DNA of 64,000 nucleotides from Amaurobius ferox (Eukaryota; Arthropoda; Arachnida; Araneae; Amaurobiidae). Where the stretch lies: the NCBI GenBank assembly GCA_951213105.1, contig OX578134.1, forward strand, positions 136,313,293 through 136,377,292. Reading direction: 5' to 3'. Of the stretch, positions 45,830-56,094 are shown one piece after another. The first letter of the stretch is position 1, and each line of letters starts with the position of its first letter. The translations under genes and the position numbers were made by a program. The notes below the pieces were generated by a model. That model did not search any database. It was not told where the DNA came from and worked only from the letters and a program-made list of their open reading frames with translations.

Positions 45830-48800
45830 ATTATTCTTAGTCACCTTTTGTTGTGTTATGTGGTATTGTTGGCATATTTCTGTTGCTTCCTATTTAAAAC
45901 AGCGTAAACTTCGAAAATTTATTATACCTGAATAATCCTTTGTCCAACGCACCGAATTAATATCTTTTGGTCCTTTTACAGGAAAAACGGTCTTTTCAAC
46001 TATCAACTTCTTAACATCCTCAATATCACATTTGCAGATTTCAAATAACTTGGCAGACTTTAGCTCACCTTTGATTTCTTTAAAGAGCTTATGGTATTTG
46101 TCGATGTCATTACCATGAGCTATTAGTTTATCTGCTGTTCTCTTAATAACAGCACGGATACCACCTGCGGCTCCTTTTTCGTGTCCCGCTTCCAAATAAT
46201 TCAGTATATCTGTACGGATATGTGAAAATTTTTACATACAAAATTACCAATAATGTGAAGCATAGTCTTATTCCGATATTGCACAGATGGGCTGTCACTT
46301 AAACAATAAATGGTATCGACGTTTTGATGATGACTCAAATATTCTTGGAGTACAGGCTTCATGTGAGCCCATACATCCAAAGCATCATGTCTAAGAAATT
46401 CTGATAAACTTGCGAAAGATTCTATTTGTATATTTACTTCATCTTCTGTGTAATAAACGTACTCAATGTGCAAGGTTATTTGTTGACCTCCTACAAAATG
46501 CACAGCCTGGATCTCTTCAGCATATTTGCAGACATAATTTTGGCTATAGTCAATATGAATTAAAATTTCATTACATTTCAACTTACTTTTTAATTCCTTC
46601 ACTTCGTTTTGCTTATGGAATTGATGAGCAATATGTTTACGACATAAAGGCCATTCTTATTTAAAACTGTAAAACATGTGTTGTTACTATTCTTTCCTAC
46701 TCTTTTTTGTTGTTCCATGTTTGTCGATATATGCTTCGTTAGTAATTGCCACCTTAAATATGAACATTCAAGACGTCTGTTAAAATATTAAATATGAATG
46801 GTTTTACCTTTACAAGCATCATACTTTCTCCCTAAACAACTGTTATTATATTTGGGACAGCGCTCACTTGAAATATGCTAAATGCAGTTTTCTTCTCTTA
46901 TAATTTTCTCTTTGGTTAATGCTTGTAAAAGCATGTTCATGTTTGAATGTACACGACATGATTTGACTGTATCTCTATCAGTCACTTTAAGAGAAACAAT
47001 CCAAAACTGTCTTAGTCGGAAAAATATTAAGCAACTAATTTTGCATTCTGGATGCTGATGCAAGAATTTTGTATGCAAATTCAGAAATGTATCACAAAGG
47101 AGTGCCTTTTGCCGTCTTTCTTTTTTCAAGGTCACAGTACTTACCGGGACACATTCTTGAATTTGAATCATCTTCATAAAATCAGACTACTTTCTGGCAT
47201 GTATGATATGAAACAACATAACCATCTTTTTTTTTCCCATTCATATTTCAAACAGTATTGTCGATTTTTATTGACTCTGATGCTGTTTGCTGTCAAAAAT
47301 AATTTATATTTGTTTAGAATTTTACCTGCTAGAAATTTCGAATACACTTGTTTAGACTTTTCATCTCTGATATTATCAAAACTTTGCTGAAGTTCCTTTG
47401 TTATAACTTCTCCGAAAAGAAGTTTCTTTCGAACTGTAGGTGTCATAAACTTTGTACCTTTCAACATATTTGTAACTTTTGACTTTGGTGTTAGTGCTTT
47501 GTTATTTTTATTTTCCAATCTTTGGAATTTTTTCTTATATCTTGCAGCACGTTGTTTAAATTTCTGAAGCATTAATTTAGTTTTTTGTAGTTCTCGACAT
47601 ACCTTAGTGTGATATCTACGTACTTTTTGCTACCAGATTCTTTTCTACCCAAGAATTTTTTAGACTTTGTAGGGATCATTGAACAAGAAAAGGAAAAGTT
47701 TCCATTATGGGTTTTTGGGGTTGCCCGTAGATGTTCATTATGTTCGGCCAAACTTGAATCTAAAATAATATTTCAATATGTTTGTGAGACCAGAAATAGA
47801 TCTCACATTTGATGAGACACTTTTATGTACAAATTTATGGTGGCCAAAACGGCGAACAATACTTGTAGTCTGGCTGGCACCGAGTTTTATAACCCCGTGA
47901 ACCTAAAGGTCACAAAACCACAAATTTAGGGGCGCCATGACAGAGGGGGCTGAGTTGGGCCTTAGGAGATGTGGAATGGTTCCATTGGTTAAAGGAGTAA
48001 CCAATGGAAAAAGAAGATTGTTACGTCAAACTCAATGCGGCATATGGAAGAAAAGGGGGAGTTACCCCCCCGAGGGAACCACAGCATGTGACCAGAGAAT
48101 CAGAAAGAGATACTAACATGACTTGGAACAGATAACTTCGACATTATGACTTGTGCAGATACTACAGCGATGACTTGATATATTAAGAGAATGAAATAAG
48201 TGCGAGTTCAGAGTTACAGCAGTACAATATGTTCAACGAATTTAAGTGTCGGAGCATGACACCAAGAGTGAGTTAATGCGGTAAATGAACGACATTAAAT
48301 ACAGATGCTGACAAAGTCCAAGACAGACTTGAAGGTATGTGCCCATTGAAAATGATATCTGGTCAGAACCACTATTTAGGATTTTCCCTACTGGTCACAT
48401 ATGTCCCCTCCGCTGAAATAATATAATTAAATAGTGTAATTGAATTTAATTAAGATTTATGTTGTTAATAAATGTTTTATTGTTAAAGTTTAAATGGTGC
48501 AGTTAATGCGTATTATAATAATTAATAATTCCTTTACAGGACTCGCACGAAAGTTAAATAATTGCAGGGTTTTATATAGCGGCACAACTAGCAATGTACG
48601 ATTTCAACAATAAGTCCACTAATATGAGAATTTACGGCAATGTTAAGATATGATGATAATTAATAATATAATGTTAATTATAACTTTTAAGTTACATCTT
48701 TTATATACTGTGCCACAATGTTCATTATCACTTTTTTGTGCTGCTACTTTTCTTTGTCTAAATTATTGAGTGTTTACGCTGTAGCTCTTCTTTTCGTCAC

Positions 48801-49115
48801 GGTGCTCTCTCGGTATCTTTTCAGCTACAAGTTTCTTGAAAGATCTTTCTTTTCTATTAAGATATTTAAGGCGTTCTTTATCTTTTTGCTTTTTGAGTAG
48901 TTCTGGGTCTGCATTTATTTTTTCTCTATGCTTTTTCTCATTTTCTTTTTTTACTTTAGTTATATACATAATGTATAAGGAAAGTATTGTGACCGGGTCG
49001 AAACTTCGAAATCGAGTTTTCGACGGCAGAGCACGTTTCAAGCATCCCTGATCACGAATCAAACATTTTTGAAGTGATGTCTGTGTGTGTGTGTGTGCGT
49101 GTGAGTGTGAAAGTA

Positions 49116-49153
<38 letters not shown>

Positions 49154-49977
49154 AGTGAGTCTGTGGAGACGATAACTGACGAACGAATGGACCGATTCGA
49201 ACAAAATTTGGTACAAAATCACAATCCGTAAACACTGGAAGCCTATTGTTTTTATACGCAATCGAGTGTTCAGAGCCCCCCCAAATTTTCGAATGAAATT
49301 TTGAAAAAATCGTTAAAAAATCAACACCTCTAATAAAGTTACGCAAATAGACATTTCTTATGTAATTTTGCATTAGAAAATGATTGACATAAGTTTTAGA
49401 AAGCTAACATGAACCGTTTTCGAGATATTGTACATTTTTCAAAAAAATTATCAAAAAGTCATATAAAATAAAAAAAAATATTTTCTATTGAGAAACATGT
49501 TTACTTTTCATATGTTATACCATGCGATAAATTGGATGACATCATTCTCGTGGATCTATCTCGCTCCATTCATGAAAAAAGATACTTTAAGTGATACTTT
49601 TGCATTTGAACGCCAATAGTCATTTATCTGCTGTAAGAATAACTTATTTCTTCGTCCATAACGCTTTGCGAGATTTTGGCGACGAATTTGGCGGAATGTC
49701 GCCAACTTGGCGAATTTTTTAAATGTTGCCAAATTAACGAAAATCTTGCCAAATGGATAAAAATAATGCTACATCAATGGAAATGACGACTAATTGAAGA
49801 AAATTGAATGTCTTGGAAGGAATATTAGTATCTACTATAAGAAAAACCTATTTTTTTTACTGTAAAAGTAGTAAATTCATTACATTATATAAGGAAAGTC
49901 ATGTGTTGCCCACATCAGATTTTTTTAAATAGTATTTCAATTCTTTTAGCATCACTTAATTTCTTGGTTGGAGCCAT
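45830..49977 (-). pseudogene. Broken transposase-like gene of a multi-copy animal family
   Basis: Coding pieces lie in order on the minus strand. 49977-49920 begins MAPTKKLSDAKRIE. 48951-48718 is KENEKKHREKINADPELLKK onward, with an in-frame TAA at 48763-48765. 47625-47174 is basic, with SKVTNMLKG and RKKLLFGEV; 47177-46878 has HPECKIS. 46650-46201 has HIDYSQNY and SDSPSVQYRNK, and 46220-45890 has GHEKGAAGGIRAVIKR. From memory of a widespread uncharacterised family in arthropods and cnidarians, the last three motifs usually read H/QVDFSENY, SDGPSTQYKN and H.KG..DG.GG..KR. This suggests a D, D, E/H-type active site. Here the D of the third is G. Frames shift between the pieces, and X copy F splits the amino-terminal region. 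It is not functional. Confidence 0.7.
48952..49919 (+). mobile_element. Repeat X, copy F, inserted in the transposase-like gene
   Basis: It starts TACTTTAGTTATATACATAA (CC changed to AG), has the arm TATAAGGAAAGT, a GT microsatellite (49081-49152) and the usual tail, and ends CACATCAGA before T6. Coding sequence of the host frame runs up to both edges (…ILFKK on one side, KENEKKH… on the other), which fixes the insertion to a T-run on the plus strand. Confidence 0.88.
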
Positions 49978-50106
49978 TACAAGTAATAGCAAAAATCTAA
50001 GAGAAGAATTAAAAAATATTTTATTCGGGAAATGTAAAATTTTATCAACGATATTTTTTATATGATACAGAGTGGCATACGTAAAAATATACACAATGTA
50101 AGATGC

Positions 50107-50317
50107 AACTGCTGCCGTGTTCACGCGGAGTACGATCACGTTAAACATGTGGGTCCGTAAGACCTTCCAAGAGATTGGTGCCAGGGGAAGGAGAATACGG
50201 TTCCTGTGGATGCCTCCCCCATTGGGTTCAAGTCTAAATTGGGTGGCTCTTCCCGATCATCCAAGCAGTTACCTTACACCTTTCTGGTAGGTCGGACGGT
50301 CTCGGTCTCAACAACAT
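50107..50317 (+). mobile_element. Family S SINE, 5'-truncated, with 10-bp target duplication
   Basis: The copy lacks the tRNA head and starts within the body (CTGCCGTGTTCACGCGGAGT). It ends GGTCTCGGTCTCAACAACAT. TGTAAGATGC stands at 50097-50106 and 50318-50327. Because the target duplication is present, the truncation happened at insertion and not by later loss. Confidence 0.87.
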
Positions 50318-50696
50318 TGTAAGATGCATGTTTTTTTTTTTTTTACGAAAATTAAAGTTATATATTCCTTTAGTTCTAAAGTTTATAAATTCTTATTTTT
50401 ATCATAGATTTGTATCTAAAGTCAGAGTAATTTATTTAATTAATAAAAAATCAATAAATTATAAATGAAAAAATCAATAAATATAAAATGATAATCTAGT
50501 AGTTTAAATATAAATCACATGTTCTAATATCATTCCCCTGTCTAACAAGGTGACAGGGGAATGACAAAGTATGTGATTTTATTTTCTGAGTATATGAGTT
50601 TTATTTGCATTTAAACCTAACCTGATATTTAGTTTGCTACACCAATTAGACACACATATGGGTTAAATATATATATATATATATATGTATACTTTA

Positions 50697-52519
50697 TACT
50701 TTCCTTATATACATAGTTTAATGAATAAGGAAAGTATTGTGAAAGGGTCGAAAATTCGAATTCGAGTTTTCGACGGGATGGCACGTGTCAACCCATCCTT
50801 GAACACGAATCAGACGTTTTTGAGGTGATGTCTGTGTGTGCGTGTGTGTGTGTCAGTGAGTCTGTGGAGACGATATTTGGCAAGCGAATGAAGCGATTCG
50901 AATAAAATTTGGTACAAAAATCACAATTAGTGGATACTAAAAGCCTACTGTTTTTACACCCAATCACATGTTCCGAATCCACCTAAATTTTGAAAGGAAA
51001 TTTTGAAAAAATCATCAAAATATTAAAATATTCATTAAAGTTACGTAAATAATCATTTCTTATGTAATTTTCATTAGAAAACGATTGACATAAACTTTAG
51101 AATGATAGCACAAACCGTTCTCGAGATATTGTACATTTTTCAATTAAATTTATCAAAATATCACATAAAATTCATACAAATTATTAACTATTATGAACTA
51201 CCATTTTTCATATGTAATATTATGCGATAAATATCTTATCATTCTCGTAGATCCAGCTCGTTCCATTCAAGAGAGAATACACTTTAGGTAATAGCATTTT
51301 AATTTGACGCTATTAGTCGTTTATCTGCTATAAGAGTAATCAATTTCTGCATCCACAATGCTTGGTGAAAATTTGGAGACGAATTTGGCGGAATATCGCC
51401 AACTTGACGAGTTTATTAAATGTTTCCAAATTGGCGAAAATTTCGCCAAATTCATAAAAATGTCACCAAATTAATAAATATGACGCTAAATCAATGAAAA
51501 TGAAGACTGATGAAAATTCAATATCATTGAAAGAACATAACAATCTACTATAACAGAAGATACTTCGGGTAATAGTTTTGTATTTGGATGCCATTACTCG
51601 TTTATCTACGATAAGAATTACCTATTTCTCCGACTATAAAGCTTGATGAAATTTTGGCGACGAATTTGGCGGAATATCGCCAACTTGGTGAGTTTTTAAA
51701 TGTCGCCAAATTGATGAAAATGTCGCCACATTGATAAAATGTCGCCAACTTGATAGAAAATGTCGCCAACTTGATGGAAAATGTCGCCAAATTGATAAGA
51801 ATGACGCTAAATCAATGAAAATGACAACTAATTGATGAAAATTCAATATTTTGGAAAGAACATAACATAACCTTTTTCTCCGTCTGTTACGCTTGAAGGA
51901 ATTCTGGCGATGAATTTTTGCGGCATATCGCCAACTTAGCAACTCTTTAATAATCCCAAATTGACGAAATTGTTGCCAAATTGATCAAAATGCTATTATT
52001 AAATTGATGAAAATGTCGCCGAATTGACGAAACTGTTCACAAATTGATAAAATTGTTTTCAAATTGATAAAAATGACTCCAAATGGGATGCAATGTTTTG
52101 CAAGTTTTTAATTCCGTCATATGATGGGCCTACCTTTTATTATATAAAAAATGCTCTTCTAAATTTCTCCATCATGGCAATATTTAGCCACACATCGACG
52201 AAAATATCTTCAAAATTGTAAAAATGACGTCAAGTTAATGAAAATAACGCCTAATTGATGAATTTATTATTACAATATTTAAATATGTGGACTATATTGC
52301 TTATAGAGGATGATATCAATACTGATAATTGTTAATGTAGAGTTGCCTAAAATATAAGTAGTTTATTGAGTACGAAATAGTTTTACATGTTGTCATCCGG
52401 AAAAGCGCCAAATGTACAATTTAATGTAACAAACACTGTCCGTTAATGTTTTCATCACTTTTTCACTGTTAAAGAATCCATTGTATTATATAAGGAAAGT
52501 AATGTGCTGCCCACATCAG
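50697..52519 (+). mobile_element. Repeat X, copy G, expanded by its internal minisatellite
   Basis: Starts TACTTTCCTTATATACATAG and ends TATAAGGAAAGTAATGTGC...CACATCAG. It is twice the usual length because the tail region (CTTGGCGA...CGCCAAATTGATAAAAATG) is present in several tandem versions between 51350 and 52270. The Y copy at 39640-39690 shows the site without it. The minus-strand frames 51602-51942 are translations of the minisatellite. Confidence 0.85.
51410..52090. repeat. Minisatellite of the CGCCAAATTGATGAAAATGT type
   Basis: About twenty bases are repeated imperfectly, most regular at 51705-51800 (ATGTCGCCAAATTGATGAAA, then ACATTGATAA, ACTTGATAG, ACTTGATGG, AAATTGATAA). Shorter versions are present in every complete X copy and, unexpectedly, in other elements of the window. 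Confidence 0.8.
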
Positions 52520-53035
52520 TTGTTTTATTATGAGAATAATAAAGACAGGTTAATGATAAGGAATAAAAATACTTACCGAAAATTATTCAGTTTTATAATA
52601 TTTCTCTGCACAGAATGAAATGTCTACCACATAGTTGAGAACTCTTGAAATGGTAAATAAGGACTCTAATAGAAAAGAATAATACTCCCATTCTATGCTG
52701 CTGCCATCTATGTACAGACTAAAGTGGTACAATTTAAAGACAGGTGAATGACTAAAATGCCAAGGCACATGTTTTAAAAAATGAATTTGAAATATTGCTC
52801 TAAGGCATAGCAGATTTTTATTACTGTTTTTATTTTAAATTACCTAATTTAATATAAAACATCAAATTTAAAGAAAACTATAAAATAAAGGCTTGTAAAT
52901 AAAGTTTTGATTTTATTATTTGACTGTTGGGACACACAGGCGAATCACATTTATTAAATCACTAAATTTTTAAATATTAAAAATACAAACCTGTTTTTTT
53001 TAGCCAGTGGGTGACAAACATGCATTACAATATAG

Positions 53036-53099
53036 TTGAAGATCCAGACCACTCAACTGGCCCAGAGGCGTGCAGCAGCTATAAGAGTGGCCGGGGCAC
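53036..53099 (-). mobile_element. 64-bp mobile SINE-tail hairpin
   Basis: TACAATATAG flanks it at 53026-53035 and 53100-53109. The paralogous Y copy around 40300-40340 has the target phrase (as a short tandem) without insert. On the minus strand it reads GGCCACTCTTATAGC...CAGTTGAGTGGTCTGGATC, with CCACTC pairing to GAGTGG. Confidence 0.85.
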
Positions 53100-53219
53100 T
53101 ACAATATAGTAAAACTGTTCAGAGTCCAAACTCAGTCCCAAATCATGCAAGTTTCTATTAAAACACCTGGGACATGTAAAACTCCCGTTTATAGAAAATG
53201 ACCCATATTAAATAAATAA

Positions 53220-53268
<49 letters not shown>

Positions 53269-53812
53269 TCCTCTGGGATCGTGGGTGTACACACAGGATA
53301 TAAGAAAGAGTCTAAGTTTCCGGATAACTAACATTTATTCACAAGCACAACGTAAACAGGAATCATACACAGACGAACAGCACTTAAATTCCTCACGGAT
53401 CTCACAAAATAACCGATATTTTACTCAAAATACTGACTAAAATAATTTCACAAAGCAGTCGCTGCTATTCTCAAAACATTGGCAAAAGTCAAAGTCACTG
53501 TAGTTCGTATCTTGTCAACTCCTCAACTGAACTCCAGCAGAGAGATGAGTCCTTTTATAGTATCTCTATTGAAACTTCAAAAAAATTATCTTTAAATCAT
53601 ACCTATCACTTAGAATAATCGTTATTTGAAGATGTCTTTCGAAGATTCGGAAGTCGACAAATGTCACCAAATTGAGGATAAATGGTTAAAATGTGGTAAT
53701 TCTCCTGACTCGAAATCAAGACAACCCTTGGCTCATGTCATGATACTTTCTCTGCCAAATCTTCGAAGGAGGCAAAAGGAAAGGGGCCAGTGAGGGAATA
53801 TTACGCATTAGC

Positions 53813-53815
<3 letters not shown>

Positions 53816-53856
<41 letters not shown>
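53816..53856. repeat. TA microsatellite
   Basis: About twenty TA units, at the end of Y copy 3. Confidence 0.95.
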
Positions 53857-53858
<2 letters not shown>

Positions 53859-54291
53859 TTAAAAATTACATACAACATGAAAAGATCTATCAAAATTCAT
53901 TAAGTACTATATATCTTATTGTGATGAATACGCGCTTATTGCTGCAAAAACTCTCCACAAAAGTATATAAACTCAAAAGACAATAACCCTGAAAACCTTA
54001 CGATCGAGATGAAAACGAGACCGAAAGGAAAATATACGAGTTAGGTGCAATAAAAGGGCCAATGAGGGATAGTGACCTCATTTAAGTCCCTGTCACCAGC
54101 CGGCTGCGCGGTCGCGACACCACTCCCAGAAACCTGCACGAATCTGTAGTTAACTTCATAGTGATCACGAAAAACGAACATGAAAGATCCAAAAGTCACA
54201 AGTATCAAAGTATAAAACTTCAAAGTGAAAAGTCAATTCCCCGTCACTCGAAAATTCTCTAATAAATCTAGACAACAATTCTATCTATCTA
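53857..54291. other. Spacer before the Helitron array
   Basis: No gene. GGGCCAATGAGGGATAGTG (54056) resembles GGGGCCAGTGAGGGAATAT (53784), so both may be edges of one LTR-like repeat. A (TCTA)n run leads into the Helitron start. Confidence 0.45.
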
Positions 54292-56094
54292 TCTATATAT
54301 ACTAATTGCCAAGTGTCCGTCTGTCTGTCTGTCCGTCTGTCTGTCCGTCTGTCTGTCCGTCTGTCTGTCTGTCACGCCTTTTTTAGGCACTTCCCGAATA
54401 GATAGAGACTTGCAATTTGGTACACGGCTCGGTCGTTCGATAAAACCCCCTGGAAAAATCGAATTTTTCGAAAACGTTCTATAGAGGGGGTGCCCCACAC
54501 CAAAACGTTCGAAAAGTGAAATGACGGGAAAGCATGCTTTGCGATGAGATAGAGACTTCAAATTTGGTATATGGGTAAACCACTCGAAAGGAAGAAAGTG
54601 TGCAATTTCAGATTTCCAATATTTTCTGCTTAAGGGGGGGTGCAGCACACCAAAACGTTCGAAAAGTGAAATGATAGGAGAGCATGCTTTGCGATCAGAT
54701 AGGGACTTCAAATTTGGTGTATTGGTAAATCGTTCGAAAGGAAGAAAGCGTGCAATTTCAGATTTCCAATATTTTCTACTTAAGGGGGTGCCGCACACCA
54801 AAATATTCGATTTGCAGAATAAATGAGAAAACGATCCTTTAAAATTTGATAGAGGCTTGAAATTCGGTATATGGACTAATCATTTGATGGAAACACCCAA
54901 GACAAATATAGTTTTTCAAAAATGTTCGTTTAAGGGGGTGCTCCAGAGTAAAACGTTCGAAAAGTGAATTGATAAAAAACCATAATTCGGAATGAGATAG
55001 AGATATCAAATTTGGTGTAAGGGTAGATAGTGTGGAAGGAAGAAAATGTATAATTTCAGTTTACCAAAATTTTCTAATTTAGGGGGTGTTGCACACTAAA
55101 ATGTTCGATTTTCGGAATAAAGGAGAAACGCCCCTTTCAAAAGGTGATAGAGGCTTAATATTTGGTATATGGGCGAATCATCTCATAGAAATCAGAAAAA
55201 GAATAGAGTTTTTCAAAAATGTATAGTTAAGGGGGTGGGTACTCCACACAAAAGCATTCGAAAGATGAAATGCTAGAAATGCATACTTCACGATGAGATA
55301 GAGACTTCAAATTTGGTGTACGGGTAAATAGTTGGAAAGAAGGAAAGTGTGCAATTTCAGTTTTCAAACTTTTGCTATTGTAGGGGGTGCCGCTCACTAA
55401 AATTTTCGATTTGCCGAACAAAGGAAAAACGCCTTCTTTACAATGTGATAGAAGCTTGAAATTTAGTATATGGGCTAACTATTTGACAAAAACACCAAAC
55501 ATGAATACAGTTTGACAAAAATGTTCATTAACGGGGTGCTACACAGAAAAACGTTCGAAAAGTGAAGTGATAGAAAAAAATGCTTCTCGATAGGATAGAG
55601 ACTTCAAATTTGGTGTACGGGTAGATAGTTTGAAAGGAAGAAAAAGTGAAATTTCAGATTTCCAATATTTGCTACTTTAAAGGGTGCCGCACACTAATAT
55701 GTTCGATTTTCGGAATAAATGAGGCACGCTTCCTCTTAAATGTGACAGAGGCTTGATATTAGGTATATGGGCCAATCATCTGATAAAAAACCCAAGACAA
55801 AGAGAGTTTTTCAAAAATGTTCTTTTATAGGTGTGCTTCACAGAAAAAAGTTCCAAAGGAGAAATAATAATATAGGGGTCTCTCGGGATGAGATAGAATT
55901 TAATGTAGTGTACGGGTAAATAATTCGAAAGGAAGAAATGCGTAAATTTAGTTTCCCAATATTTTCTTCTTTAGGGGGTTCTGCACACCAAAATATTGGA
56001 TTTGTCGAACAAATGTGAAAAGCGAATTATTAAAAAATTTACATTATTCAGGGGTTGCTTATTGCTTATTGATTTTCAACGGGTATTCGGCTAG
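54292..56094 (+). mobile_element. Tandem Helitron-like unit 1
   Basis: Starts TCTATATATACTAATTGCC and (TCTG)n, has the phrase GATAGAGACTTGCAATTTGG, then several subrepeats, and ends TGATTTTCAACGGGTATTCGGCTAG. In sister units the end reads CCGTTGATTTTCAACGG (a 6-bp-stem hairpin) followed by TATTCGGCTAG, as in Helitrons. No protein is encoded: long minus frames such as 54289-54801 are translations of subrepeats whose period is not a multiple of three. Confidence 0.8.

Larger units (their letters stand above)
45162..50340 (-). mobile_element. Repeat Y, copy 2, with broken transposase-like gene
   Basis: The left part (45180-45420) matches 39120-39310 (Y copy 1) including GTATCCGCGATCATTTTGGG. 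The right edge meets Y copy 3 near 50340. It contains the minus-strand pseudogene, X copy F and a SINE. The stretch 47800-48700 has no recognisable coding sequence and could be intron, a further insertion or LTR-like material. The element ends are not defined. Confidence 0.5.
50340..53815. mobile_element. Repeat Y, copy 3, split by X copy G
   Basis: 50480-50690 and 52520-53800 together match 39440-41400. GACAGGGGAATGACA and variants recur (50552, 52543, 52738). The frame 52583-52768 is not preserved in copy 1. TA microsatellite at 53226-53262. The part 53268-53813 matches 40998-41400 and has CTTTTATAG like an inverted TATA box. Confidence 0.65.

Noticed and set aside
51602..51942. Minus-strand frames with repeated ATFSIKL.
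   Set aside because: Direct translation of the CGCCAAATTGA minisatellite. Neighbouring versions break the frame.
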